Positions 19,660 through 29,300 of a stretch of 64,000 nt of DNA are shown piece by piece. The stretch comes from Elgaria multicarinata webbii. Lineage: Eukaryota > Chordata > Lepidosauria > Squamata > Anguidae. The notes beneath the pieces are model-generated. The model had not been told where the DNA came from. It saw nothing but the letters and a program-made list of their open reading frames with translations, and did not search any database. A program made the position numbers and the translations under genes. The stretch's first letter is position 1; each line of letters begins with the position of its first letter. Where the stretch lies: positions 26,193,501 through 26,257,500 of the forward strand of contig NC_086172.1 of the NCBI RefSeq assembly GCF_023053635.1, in the 5' to 3' direction.

Positions 19660-20129
19660 ACACTGTGTTTACCCATAATGCTAATCCATGGTTCATTTAA
19701 CCCATGATTTGTTGCCATTCCCAGGATTTGTCTGGCAGACAATTGAACAAACTGGGATTTGTTTTCTCAACCCCTGGACTGTTTGCTTATCTCCTCCTTT
19801 GCCTGCTCCCTCCCTGTATCCCAAATGACTTTGCTGTGCTGTAGTACTTGTATATAGAGTAGCTGGGTGTTTTTTTTTAATCACTCTTCGCTGCCAACTC
19901 TGTATCTTGGCGAAACAACTCATGTACAATCCATTGTTTTGGGTTCACACATAACAACCCACAGTTTAAACAACCCAGAGTTCACAACCCAACAACAAAC
20001 TATGGGTTCTCTTTATGGGTTGTTAGTGGTTAAGAAACCATGGTTTGTTAGCCCGGCTGGGTTGCACAACACAACAATCCAGAATGCAATAAACCATACC
20101 ATGGGTTAGAGTTGTGTGTGAACCCAGCC
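19660..20129 (+). mobile_element. Foldback word-array element in NDUFB3 intron
   Basis: The element ends TGTGTGTGAACCCAGCC at 20129. The right half (19920-20125) is packed with variants of AACCCA, TGGGTTGTT and AACCATGGTTTG that pair with each other in inverted orientation. A few similar words are near the left edge (ATGGTTCATTTAACCCATG at 19688). The core (19740-19900) is unrelated CT-rich sequence. The same end and layout recur at 24.2, 28.16 and 41.36 kb, and inverted at 57.25 kb. It has no coding capacity. The left boundary is uncertain. Confidence 0.5.
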
Positions 20130-20790
20130 ATTCTGAAGCAATTTTTCAGTGGAAAGTGTTGTTTTGACTTTTATCTTTAAGAATAATTAACTTAAGGAAG
20201 TTCATGGAAGAAACGTTTCCCATCCCTTCCTCCCCATCGAAATGAATTAGGTCATGGGAGTGCACAGAAAAATGTCTAAGTGTGGATTTTGTGTATAAAT
20301 TTATGGTTTGTGGCCTCTAATCTAACTCCACATAGCTATATTCACAAGGCTTCATATAATTTTCCATGACTATCCACTATAATCATTGAACTTCTGGTGC
20401 CACTTTAGAATGAAACAATCTTTGAAAGAACAGCTCTTAACATGTTTTAATGCCATAATGGGAACATTTTTTAGATTATTCATAGTCAAACTCCATTTCT
20501 AGGCATTACAACAAAAGTTGTAATGCAAAAGTCCAATGTAGTTCAATTGGCAATATCCACCGATTCCTTTCCACCCCACCAATTCCCTTCTGCAAGTGAT
20601 GGGCCTGCCAATTCCAAAGTGCAAGTGAGACCCACCACTCACACAAGGGTGTTTTAGCACTTCCTAGGGGAACCCCCAAAACAAGCGGAAACGCTCATTT
20701 CTGCAAGGAGGCAGGTAATGGAGCACTCTTGTGTGAGAACAGCCAGAAATGGGTGTTTCTGCTCATTTCAGGTTTCCCCGGAAGCACTAC
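20130..20790. other. NDUFB3 intron, unassigned
   Basis: No repeat or RNA recognised. Confidence 0.35.
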
Positions 20791-20797
20791 AACCCCA

Positions 20798-20872
20798 TTT
20801 TATTTATTTATTAATTACATTTTTATACTGCCCAATAGCCGAAGCTCTCTTTGGGCACAAGCACTGTGTGTT
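20798..20872 (-). mobile_element. L2 LINE terminal fragment
   Basis: TTTATTTATTTATTAATTAC, ATTTTTATACTGCCCAATAGC and CGAAGCTCTCTTTGGGC are the reversed L2 3' terminus. Only about 75 bp is present, and a G run follows. Confidence 0.7.
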
Positions 20873-21016
20873 GGGGGGGGGGCACTTGCACCACAGAATT
20901 GGCAGGATGTAAGATTCAGCAGGGGCATAAGCACCCCATTGGATTCTGCCCCATAGATTTAACAGACATAGACACCTGACAAATGAGTTACTAAATATCT
21001 GTAGCTCATTTAGGCA

Positions 21017-21097
21017 GCAATCCTGTACACATTTATCTGGGATTAAGTCCCATTCAGCTCAGTGGGACTTATTTCTGAATAGACATGCACCGTTACA
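21017..21097. repeat. Short hairpin repeat
   Basis: GCAATCCTGTACACATTTAT, GATTAAGTCCCATTCAGC, TCAGTGGGACTTATTTCTGA and ATAGACATGCACCG form imperfect arms around a CAGCTCAGTG centre. It is the best preserved copy of this family here. Confidence 0.65.
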
Positions 21098-21745
21098 CTC
21101 ACATCAAATACGTCTACATTACACATCCAAATACACGGGACTCTTCCAAGTGATCAGGATCTAAGTTTCTACTAATCTATGAAGAACTTGCTTCTGCTTT
21201 TGAGGCGAGCAGTCTGTATTGCGGCAGGCTGAAGAGGTCATATTACAAAAGCTAGTGCTTCACATCATTCTGAATAAAGAACTTCAGTGATCAACGTTTA
21301 CTAGGCTTCAAACATAAAGGTAGATATTAATAAGTTATATCTAGATTTTCTAATGGAAAATCTAATGCCAATACTGAGATGCTGAGTACTGTGGCGCTAG
21401 ACCACACAGTACAAAATATCAGGAGGTATGCGTATGTTAGTAAATAATTTAATGGACAGCACAGCATTTTCCATTATACTTTTACCAAAAGATACAATGT
21501 TTAGTCCAAAATGACTATTCTTTGCTGCTGAGTTGAACTATTATACTTGTACTGGGTAGAGTTAGCCAAGAAGGGCCCAATACGTCTTTAAAAGGTAGCC
21601 CCTCATAATTAAGCATCCCAGTAATGTGGGGGTTCTCAACAGCTCTGTGCTGGCCTCATATGGGAAACCATCTTTCCTCTTGTAGCAACAACACCTCTCC
21701 CCAAACTAAGTGACGAGACCTCCATTTTCTACTCATCTCCTAGAC
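21098..21745. other. NDUFB3 intron, unassigned
   Basis: AT-rich sequence. Nothing recognised. Confidence 0.35.
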
Positions 21746-21865
21746 TACTTTTCCCCAAGCTGATACCCTCCAGATGTTTTTGTTTTACTTCAACTCAAGC
21801 CAGCATGGCCAATGCCAGAAGTTATAGTCCAAAGCATTTAGAGGTGACCAGCTTGGGGAAAGCCG
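21746..21865. mobile_element. Palindromic MITE, 'CTTCCCCAAC' family
   Basis: CTTTTCCCCAAGCTGATACC, CTCCAGATGTTTTTG, AGCCAGCATGGCCAATGCC, and an inverted right arm CCAAAGCATTTAGAGGTGAC, then CAGCTTGGGGAAAG. Confidence 0.7.
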
Positions 21866-22118
21866 TCTTATACTCTTAAGAGTCTAGTTGTAGGACATTT
21901 TCCAATACAAGACAAGGAGTTATTGTTGGTGAGTTGAGAAGCCCTGATGTGTGTTCACAAGAGTCTCACTGGATTGTGTTCCTGAACTGACCATTTTAAA
22001 AATTGCTTTTATGTAGAAGTTCTTGAACCTTCTATTGTGAAAGGAGTAGCCATCTGAGGAATTACAGGTTTTTGGCCGTCTAGAGCAAATGAAAAAATAT
22101 ATTTATGCCAGCTCTTAC

Positions 22119-22250
22119 CGAAGCCATGGATCCCTGAGACCCCGCCGAGCCAACCTTTCTTGGACATCCTGTAAGGGAGTACCTTCTATCTTCCAATGTC
22201 TATAATCAGGAAGTTCCAATTTTTTGTGTTCATGTCCATGTCCCATGCTT
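22119..22250 (-). CDS. NDUFB3: NDUFB3 first coding exon (complex I subunit B12, N-terminal part)
   Basis: The coding part is 22246-22119 (ATG at 22246-22244). The exon itself begins at 22250, after the acceptor TTTTCCTAG, with four bases of leader. It encodes [20 protein letters not shown], then [20 protein letters not shown], then WL and the first two bases of Arg43. The [14 protein letters not shown] and RGLRDPW blocks match NDUFB3 from other vertebrates as I remember them. The donor is GTAAGA. The histidine-rich amino end is shorter than the human one but keeps a Gly-His-Gly-His motif. The upstream 5' exon should lie at the shared promoter near 28.83 kb, across an intron of about 6.6 kb. 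The start choice is supported by the family N-terminus and by the splice position just upstream. Confidence 0.95.
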
Positions 22251-22260
22251 CTAGGAAAAG

Positions 22261-23055
22261 ATTTTTAAAAAGTAGCTCTCACAAGATGTTCTTATTCACA
22301 ACCTCTGACCTGCTTGCCTGGGGTTCCACTTGCCCTGGTCACTAAAAATCATTGCATAAGTTTCAGTAAAAATAGTGGGCAAAAAGCTTCATTAATTGAT
22401 CCAGTCCACAGCCTAATGAAGGTACAAACCCAATATGGATTTTGGAAACTTTGTTATGGCCATCACAGCTACCTTTGCTTATTGATACTAGCCTTACATT
22501 GTTTATAGAGAGATGCTAGCATTTCCCCTGCGAAATATCACTACGAAGGATTTCACATCCACCAGAGATAGACCCAATCCCCAACTGGTACCTTTAAAGT
22601 TTAAACTAGGAAGGGGAATGCCTCCTCGCAGTTTAAAGGGCAGCAGGTTAAATGAGATACGCAGCCAACAGTGCAGATTTCAGTCTATCTGCACCAAATT
22701 GCTTTTGACACACCTTGATGTGCATTCCATGGGCGCTAATACAGTGAGGACAAACAGGACTACACTGGATGCTTATCTGATTTGGGCATGTGCCTGGAAA
22801 GCTTCTGTTGGATTGGACATGTTATTAAAACTAGCACAGTGCCTGTTATTAGCTTTACTTTTCTCTCCATACGATTAAGTGCCATTCATTTATGTGAAAA
22901 ACAAAATAAAAGGGGGATATACTTATTCTCAGTGATCTGTTTCTTGAGCAAGGAGGAAGCAAACTTTACCCATCCCTCAACAATCCTGGAACTTTGCCCC
23001 ATTTTATTTGTCCCATAAAACGTAATGGAGGCCACTAATAACTGAGCCTATTACT
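22261..23055. other. NDUFB3 5' intron, unassigned part
   Basis: The plus frame 22513-22878 (121 codons) has no recognisable family. No element boundary is evident. Confidence 0.35.
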
Positions 23056-24245
23056 ATGTGGTAGCAATCTTCCATGGAGTTGACTATTAACACATGGTTG
23101 ACTATTGCCCACCCCACTGAATAGCAGTGCTGGTTACCATTGACAGTGGGGGAACCTGGCACGGAGGGGGATTCTCATGGGATGTGCTGCATGGGATGAT
23201 CGTGGGGCTCCATATATTCCCTGGGGTGTGCACAGGCTGTCCTTGCTCCTGACAGCTGCAGGAGAGATACATCCACCCCCATCTCCATTCTCCTCCACTT
23301 TGTAGAGAATGGGGATAGGGGGCAAATGCATCTCTCCTGCGGCTGTCAGGAGCAGGAGAGATCCTTGTGCCACCGCCCGCCCCTTCCCCATAAAGATCCT
23401 TCCGCTGCTGCCTGCCCATTCTTTATGGAAAAGGGGTGGGCAAGGATCTTTCCTGCAACTGTCAAAAGCAGGAGAGATACTTCTGCCGCCCAGCTATTGA
23501 ATATGGGGTTGGAAAGTGGTGGAAGGAGCTCTCCTGCCATCTCCCTGACTCCATATCCAAAATGGATAGCGGGTGGGTGGATGGATCTCTCTTGCAGCTC
23601 TCTCCTGTTATAGGAGAGAGCTGCAGGAGAGATTCTTCTACCTCCTGTCCTGATATTAGAAAAATGATTTCCTTCGCTGCCACGCCAAATCTATTTGGAT
23701 GCCGGGTTGGGGAGAATGGAAGGAGCTCTCCTGTGGAGCTCTCCTGTTACAGGAGACAGCCTCAGGAGAGCTCCTTCCATCCCCCCATATTGAAATGGAT
23801 CACTTGTGGGGGGAGATGTGACATCAAGCTGCAGGAAAAATCCTTCTGCCAATCGCAGCACCCTGCCCAACCCAGAGATGGAACCTGCACGTCCCTGTGA
23901 ACACATGGGGAGCCGCCGATTGCGGTGCCCACCTAGGGACGGCACGATCAGCGGCTCCACACATACGTTCCGGGAGAGCTGACTGGGTTTTTGCCATTCT
24001 TTCCTCGCAACTCTGTAGGCATGTGAAATAGTCAATGGAGCCTGCCACACAACATAATAATCAACGGTTGTGCAGATAGCCAACTCTTTACACCATTGAT
24101 TATTTGTGTTGGTTATTTCTTGGAAAAAGCCAACTGTGGTGTGGAAAAAGCTCGACAGACAACACAATAGTCAACTGTTGACTATTTAAACAACAGTTGA
24201 CTATTTAACCAACGGTTGACTATAGTGTCATATGAACCCAGTCAT
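23056..24245 (+). mobile_element. Large foldback word-array element with inverted minisatellite core
   Basis: The left edge has GAGTTGACTATTAACACATG and GTTGACTATTG. The right part (24040-24245) has many GTTGACTATTT, CAACAGTTGACTATT and CAACGGTTGACTAT words and ends near ATATGAACCCAGTC. The core (23100-23880) is GC-rich. It repeats a block of about 100 bp in both orientations: GACAGCTGCAGGAGAGATAC, CTGTCAGGAGCAGGAGAGAT, GGAAGGAGCTCTCCTG and AGAGCTGCAGGAGAGATTC. It is about 1.2 kb, within the NDUFB3 5' intron. Open frames across the core reflect its composition and repeats, not genes. Confidence 0.6.
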
Positions 24246-25262
24246 AGAAGGATTGCTACAGTAATTTTTAAAATGAATATACAATAGCTTTGTGCCTTTC
24301 AAAATAGATCAAGAAAGAGGGAAGTTGCCATTTTAAAAAGGCAATATGTTATTTAGTAATTTAAGGCTGCATTAAGTTATATTTAAATAAGTGTTTCTGG
24401 TTACAATTAATGTTTAGGCTTTAAAGCACTTTAATTCTAAGAACTGCTGTGCAGAGTCATGAAACATCAATTGCTTGTGAACAAGATGTACCAAGTCGCG
24501 TTAGTCATACTCCAGATCTGTACGTAAAAGGAATTTGAAAATGAGGTTTTGCAGACATAATCATCATTCTGCTCTTAGAAGCACCCATTTCACTCAGCAA
24601 CAAGATAAGCACATATAAAGGTTTTGAATGTGTGGGACCAAGAACTATAAATAAAAGGTAATTATACTGGCATCTTCCCATTATTTTGATAGATCAGAAA
24701 ATATTTTAATGGGTAGTTTAATAGGTTTCAGATAAGTTTCACTGAAAACTGGGAGATTACTTCTGAGTAGATATGTATAGGATTCACTGCTGAACAAAAG
24801 ATACTTTTATCAAGTTTGATACTTATGCCAATAACAAGTTGAAAAACAATAACATTAATTATCTTTAAAATAGTAATACATAATTATAATGCCAACCAAT
24901 ACTAGCTAAGTCTGCTCTAGATGTGAATGAGTCATTAAATAATTTTTTGGCTTTCATCCTGAAACATCAGGGTCAGCCTACAACCACAAGACTTTTGGAT
25001 GGGGACTCCAGCCCCCAGCAGCCCCAGTCAGAATGGTCAGCGGTCAAGTTGTTAGGCTACAACATCTGTAGTGCCACACATTTCTCCGTCCTGCTGGGGA
25101 AATTAGGGCTGATGAATTTAGGGCTATATATCTCAAACCAGCATCTTAAATTATGCATTGAAGACAATAAGAAGTCAGTTGAAATGCCCAAGTGCTAGTA
25201 TAATATATTCCTGGCATGTCCCATTGCACAAACAGTAGGCACAGCTTGCAGGACGGAATTGG
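24246..25262. other. NDUFB3 5' intron, unassigned
   Basis: AT-rich. It contains one half hairpin repeat at 24745-24788 (GGGAGATTACTTCTGAGTAG, then GGATTCA). No gene is seen. Confidence 0.35.
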
Positions 25263-25270
25263 TGGTAGGC

Positions 25271-25577
25271 TAGGGTGACCATATAAAAAGGAGGACAGGG
25301 CTCCTATACCTTTAACGTTTGTGATGAAGAGGGAATTTTTGCTGGTGTCATTTGTATGCATGCAGCACCTGGTGAAATTTCCTCTTAAAGCTGCAGGAGC
25401 CCTGCCCTCTTTTGTATCTGGTCATTCTAGTATAGCTCCTGCAGCTTTAACTGCTGCGATGAAGAGAGAATTTCAGCAGGTGCTGCATGCATACAAATGA
25501 CACCTGCTGAAATTCCCTTTTCTATACACCTGTTAAAGACACAGGAGCCCTGTCCTCCTTTCCATATGGTCACCCTA
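25271..25577. mobile_element. hAT-like MITE, 307 bp, four-arm palindrome
   Basis: The termini are TAGGGTGACCATAT and its reverse complement ATATGGTCACCCTA(T). The element is flanked by perfect 8-bp duplications TGGTAGGC at 25263-25270 and 25578-25585, the target-site length typical of hAT transposons. Internally, each half is itself a foldback of GGAGGACAGGGCTCC...TTTAAC...GAAATT. The block therefore appears four times in alternating orientation. There is no transposase. A second copy is at 45378-45705. Confidence 0.85.
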
Positions 25578-25585
25578 TGGTAGGC

Positions 25586-26115
25586 CCCACTCGCAGAGAG
25601 ACCCAATTGGATACTGTACCCAGTTTGCAGAGCAGAGGAAAGCCAACATTTCTATCCCTTCCAAATGTTACGGGTATATATGTTTAATTACATCTTAGTA
25701 TAATGGGATATTGGGAAAACATAACATATAAAGGAGCCATAACATAAGTTGGTATGAGCCATTTAAATCATATAGGTCGAAATTACCATGTGAAATCAGT
25801 GTAGATGCTCAGCAATGTAATATTGCTGAGGCATCCCATCTCCAACATATGTCATTCCACTATGCTGAGTACCACTTGATCTTCCAAGTACTTAAAGGTA
25901 ATCACAAGTAGTAGTATAGACTGATGGACACTAGATCCATATCTGAAATAAAAACTAAGGAATGTTCAATTTAGGAGTATCTCAAAAAGTATTGGCCATA
26001 GGCATCTGAGTGCCGTAGATAACATATGTCTCTATCCTCTTCTTCCTTGAGATTATAAGATTTGTCAACTATAATTATTTCAGACTTGTCTGGATTCAGC
26101 TTAGACATTTCACTT
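25586..26115. other. NDUFB3 5' intron, unassigned
   Basis: No recognised feature except a possible decayed LINE piece at 25960-26110 preceding the simple repeat. Confidence 0.3.
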
Positions 26116-26120
26116 AACAC

Positions 26121-26181
26121 TCTCTCTCTCTCTCTGTCTCTCTCTCTCTCACACTCACACACACACACACACACTCTCTCT
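26121..26181. repeat. (CT)n(CA)n compound microsatellite
   Basis: A CTCTCT run with one TGTC interruption is followed by CACACACA and a short CTCTCTC. It explains the low-complexity open frames on both strands here. Confidence 0.9.
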
Positions 26182-27690
26182 AATGGCCAGACCACTGGTT
26201 TAGATAAAAGTGACAAATATGGCTGGGTATTATTTGTTTATTAATAGTACAGTCCTCCACGTGTCTGTGTGATCAGATCCAGTAGCCTCATACAAACGGG
26301 CTAGAGCCTTGGACAAGGCTATTGACAAGTTTAAAAATTGAAGAATAACATATTTTCTGGATTTCTAGTTTTTATAACTTTATCCCTCCCATAATAGATA
26401 TGCTTTGTTTAATCTTGTTTTCTTCAGATTTCCCCTCCTGGGATAATATTTTAATTCCCTTCAACTTCTGATTTGTTTACACTGTGCTTCAGAAATTAAA
26501 GTGAGCTGAAACACAGAAAAAAATCTCTCAGAAAAACTGGGACTTCTGACCTTGCCTTCTGTAGATCCTGGCATAAGTGACAAGGTATCAACCCTGCTTT
26601 TTTATACTTGGTATGCAGAGGCGAGTAGAATACAGAATTCACAGCTTTACACTGATCTGTGACCCAAATCTAGCAAGCAGGAGACTTCAGTTGAAATACA
26701 GATTGATTCAGGATAAAAAACCTAAGTCAACAGTCTTAAGACAGTATAAACAAAACTAAGCCATTCGGTACACTTCAAATACACAAGCAAAAGAACCAGC
26801 AGACAGAAGTGAATGTCAATATAGCTTTGCACACCTTATTTTATATCAAATAGGATCTCCATCCTCATAAATGTGTTTAGGCCCGCATAATTCATGGCTC
26901 AATTTGTAAATGCTCTAAATGCACACGATCACCTAACCAACCATCAATATGGTTATTGACATTATAGAAAAACACACCAATTTAAAAATCCTGAAATTTT
27001 TGGTAGAGACTATGTAGACTTGCAAAAAAAGAAGAAAAAAGAGAAAACCTTTAGATTCTTTCCCAACTCCTAAAAGTTGCCCTGTTCCTCACACATACAA
27101 ACTAGTCTGTCATCAGGAACCTCCCAGTGGGCAAAGCTAGCATGCATACACTGGACACAGGACTGGTTGAGAAGTTTAAAGCTCTGATTTTGAATTGTTA
27201 GGTCACCAACTACAAAAACCCTACTAAGACTATGGCTTTGATCCAGACATGCCAATTGAAAGGAGTGGGAAAAAGGTAACTTTCCATCCTGCACCAGCTC
27301 TTTGAAAAAGCATCTCCTGAGAATAGGGGACTATCAAAATTCTGCATTTTAGTTATCCCCCCTTCCCTTTCAGCCCTACTTTATTCATGAGAGGATTTGG
27401 GAGGGGGGTTGCCACAGGGGGTGGAAGTCATCTTCCTGACAAGCATTTTAAGATTTTGTACTGTTACACTACCTTGACTGAAATGTGAGACACACATGAT
27501 TGAAATATAACACCCCAGCTGTTCCTGTATAGCTGGCAGAACTCACAATGGCTGGTGGGATACAGCCAGAAGGACTGAAGGAGAAGCATCATCATCCCAG
27601 AAGGACGCTGGGACTCTCAGCCACATGATGGGGGAGAGGCAACATGTCATGTGAAGAGTACAGGAAAAATAATGCATGGTGAGTGTGTTA
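26182..27690. other. NDUFB3 5' intron, unassigned
   Basis: About 1.5 kb without a recognisable gene, RNA or repeat family. Confidence 0.3.
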
Positions 27691-27691
27691 T

Positions 27692-28166
27692 TCCCCCTTC
27701 CGTTGCCTAATATGCCGTCCAAATATGTCCTAATATGTTGTTCAGCCAACATGTTCCTATACAACTGTGGAGTGGTTGGGGCTGGCATTGAGTGGACTAA
27801 TAGTCAACCTGGTGTTTGACACAACCCCTACCTTTCTCCCCACCCTTCCTCCTCCTGGTGCTATCTCAGCAGCCTCTCTGAAATGTACCAGGTGTAGCAG
27901 AGCGGTCAGCACAGTTTTGGCCACTCTTGCTCAGGAATTCTGTAGACAGCCAAAATCTTCCACTCAACCCTGCAAAATAGTCCACTGAGCCCGACAGACA
28001 ACAAGCTAACCAATGGTTGTGCCGATAGTCAACTCTGCAGAACATTGGTTATTTTGGGTAAATAGTCAACTGTGTGGTTTTTGCCTGACAGACAACACAG
28101 TAATCAACTGTTGACCACTCAACTGATGGTTGACTACTTCATTGGTTATCATGTTGTCTGAACCCA
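27692..28166 (+). mobile_element. Foldback word-array element
   Basis: The right part (27995-28166) carries CAACTGTTGACCACTCAACTG, GGTTGACTACTTCATTGGTT and GATAGTCAACTCTG words. It ends GTTGTCTGAACCCAGCC, as in the copies at 20.13 and 41.36 kb. GACAGACAACACAGTAATCAAC is shared almost exactly with the copy at 24.15 kb. The left edge has ACTAATAGTCAACCTGG, and the CT-rich core differs from the other copies. The left boundary is uncertain. Confidence 0.55.
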
Positions 28167-28745
28167 GCCTTTGTGTACACATTTGTTTCACCAACCCTGC
28201 CATTGCAGAATTCTTCCCTTCAAACACTTCAGGAAAATGTGTTTTCCCCTGTTCCTGTACTAGAGTACAAAGCCCTATACAGGTTTGGGGCATTTTTTAT
28301 AAGGCTGACCAAAGAGCAGCACACCTATTTTCTCGTCCCACACCACATTGTGAGAAATGATGTATCGCAGTAGCATTCTGTCCTTCCTCCAAAGAACAGG
28401 TACAAGGTTACCCCGTTATATTATTCACAACTCTGCGAGGTGAGTTTAATCGCTAGTTTATCTAGGAAAAGCTTATTACTAAAAGCGCTCCACGGACCAC
28501 CACAATGCTCTGGATGTTAAGACGCAGCAGCTTCCATAACGCATTCAAATACCCCATTAAAGAAAAGGCCAAGGTACAGCCAACCACCACCTACAAAAAG
28601 TTACACATTTTATCGGCAACACTTGACGATTATGAGGCCTCACTCTAACGCTTTAAGACACGAGAGAACACGAGTGGGAGCAGGGACTAAACGCGTGGGG
28701 AAGACACGTAACCAACAGCACCCGTACCTGGCTGGCCAGTGTCCT
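28167..28745. other. Sequence upstream of the CpG promoter
   Basis: Unassigned. CpG density begins to rise after about 28620. Confidence 0.35.
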
Positions 28746-28826
28746 TTCCTCAGAACTTCAGGGACCTTAACCGGACACGGAAACTGGTCCGTCTTCGTAG
28801 CTCCTGAGTTCCCCGAGAAAACCTAC

Positions 28827-28880
28827 CCGGTTCAAAAGGTTCCGCAGGTAACTGGGGGAGGCCGAGTGTTAGGGAGGCCG
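28827..28880 (-). other. NDUFB3: Proposed NDUFB3 non-coding first exon
   Basis: Minus-strand sequence ends at a good donor, CCGG|GTAGGT, with the exon's last base at 28827. It lies just downstream of the CCGGAAAC and GC-box pair. The next exon at 22250 begins four bases before the ATG and so needs an upstream leader exon. The exon start is a guess from the position of the promoter elements. Other donors nearby are possible. Confidence 0.35.
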
Positions 28881-29089
28881 TTTCCGGTTTCATAAGCCCC
28901 GCCCTTCCTTCAGACTCTGACTGGCGGCGCGTTTCCCAATTCGCTGTAAGGGTTTCTCTCCTCCCCCCACCCCGCTCCTGCCCGTCTTCATTGCCCGCCG
29001 GGAGAGGGAAGGAAGCCAATGAACGCTGCGCTTGTTGGGGGCGGGCCGCTGCCCAATGGGCGGGCGCCTTCTTACGTTGCGGGGGCTGC

Positions 29090-29247
29090 TGACAGGGGCC
29101 GGAGGAGACAGTGGCGGTAGGAAGGAGCTGAGGAAGGAGAAGCGGGCTTTAGCAACAGCAGCAATGGTGGCGGCAGCAGCAGCAGTGGGGGCTCCGGCGG
29201 GAGGAGGCTATTGAGGTCGCCGCCAGGCTTTCCGGAAGGACGTTGGT
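29090..29247 (+). other. HYCC2: Proposed HYCC2 non-coding first exon
   Basis: GC-rich leader downstream of the CCAAT and GC boxes. It ends at a plausible donor, GACGTTG|GTAGGC (last base about 29247). Alternative donors GAG|GTACCG (about 29300) and TGG|GTAGGT (about 29312) cannot be excluded. It contains a (GCN)n stretch encoding alanines in a short upstream ORF. The start position is inferred only from the promoter motifs. Confidence 0.4.
29164..29214 (+). CDS. Short upstream ORF in the HYCC2 leader (16 codons)
   Basis: ATG GTG GCG... encodes MVAAAAAVGAPAGGGY and stops at TGA 29212-29214. The frame lies within the proposed first exon. The A at -3 and the G at +4 around ATG give a favourable initiation context (GCAATGG). 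It probably acts, if at all, by limiting initiation at the main ATG rather than through its peptide. Alanine and glycine codons come from a GGC/GCA triplet stretch, so it may also be incidental. Confidence 0.4.
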   Translation: MVAAAAAVGAPAGGGY

Positions 29248-29300
29248 AGGCATTTCTTTCGCTCCTTCTTCTGCCTGTTGGACGGTAGCGCAAGCGAGGT

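Larger units (their letters stand above)
28750..29300. promoter_or_regulatory. Bidirectional CpG-island promoter, NDUFB3 (minus) and HYCC2 (plus)
   Basis: CpG and G+C content rise sharply over about 28.65-29.5 kb. An ETS/NRF-2-type site CCGGAAAC (minus strand; TTTCCGG at 28881-28887) and a GC box CCCCGCCC (about 28897) face NDUFB3. CCAAT words occur at 29016-29020 and 29053-29057. GC boxes GGGGCGGG (about 29038) and GGGCGGGC (about 29058) face HYCC2. Genes start on both sides of this block. ETS/NRF-2 sites are common in respiratory-chain gene promoters. The shared head-to-head layout is known from other vertebrates. Exact transcription starts cannot be read from sequence alone. Confidence 0.8.

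Noticed and set aside
23436-24167. Overlapping frames of 154 (plus) and 158 (minus) codons
   Set aside because: They cover the inverted minisatellite core of a foldback element. The peptide repeats mirror the DNA repeats.
25971-26244. Frames with Ser-Leu and Arg-Glu repeats on opposite strands
   Set aside because: They are translations of the CT/CA microsatellite.
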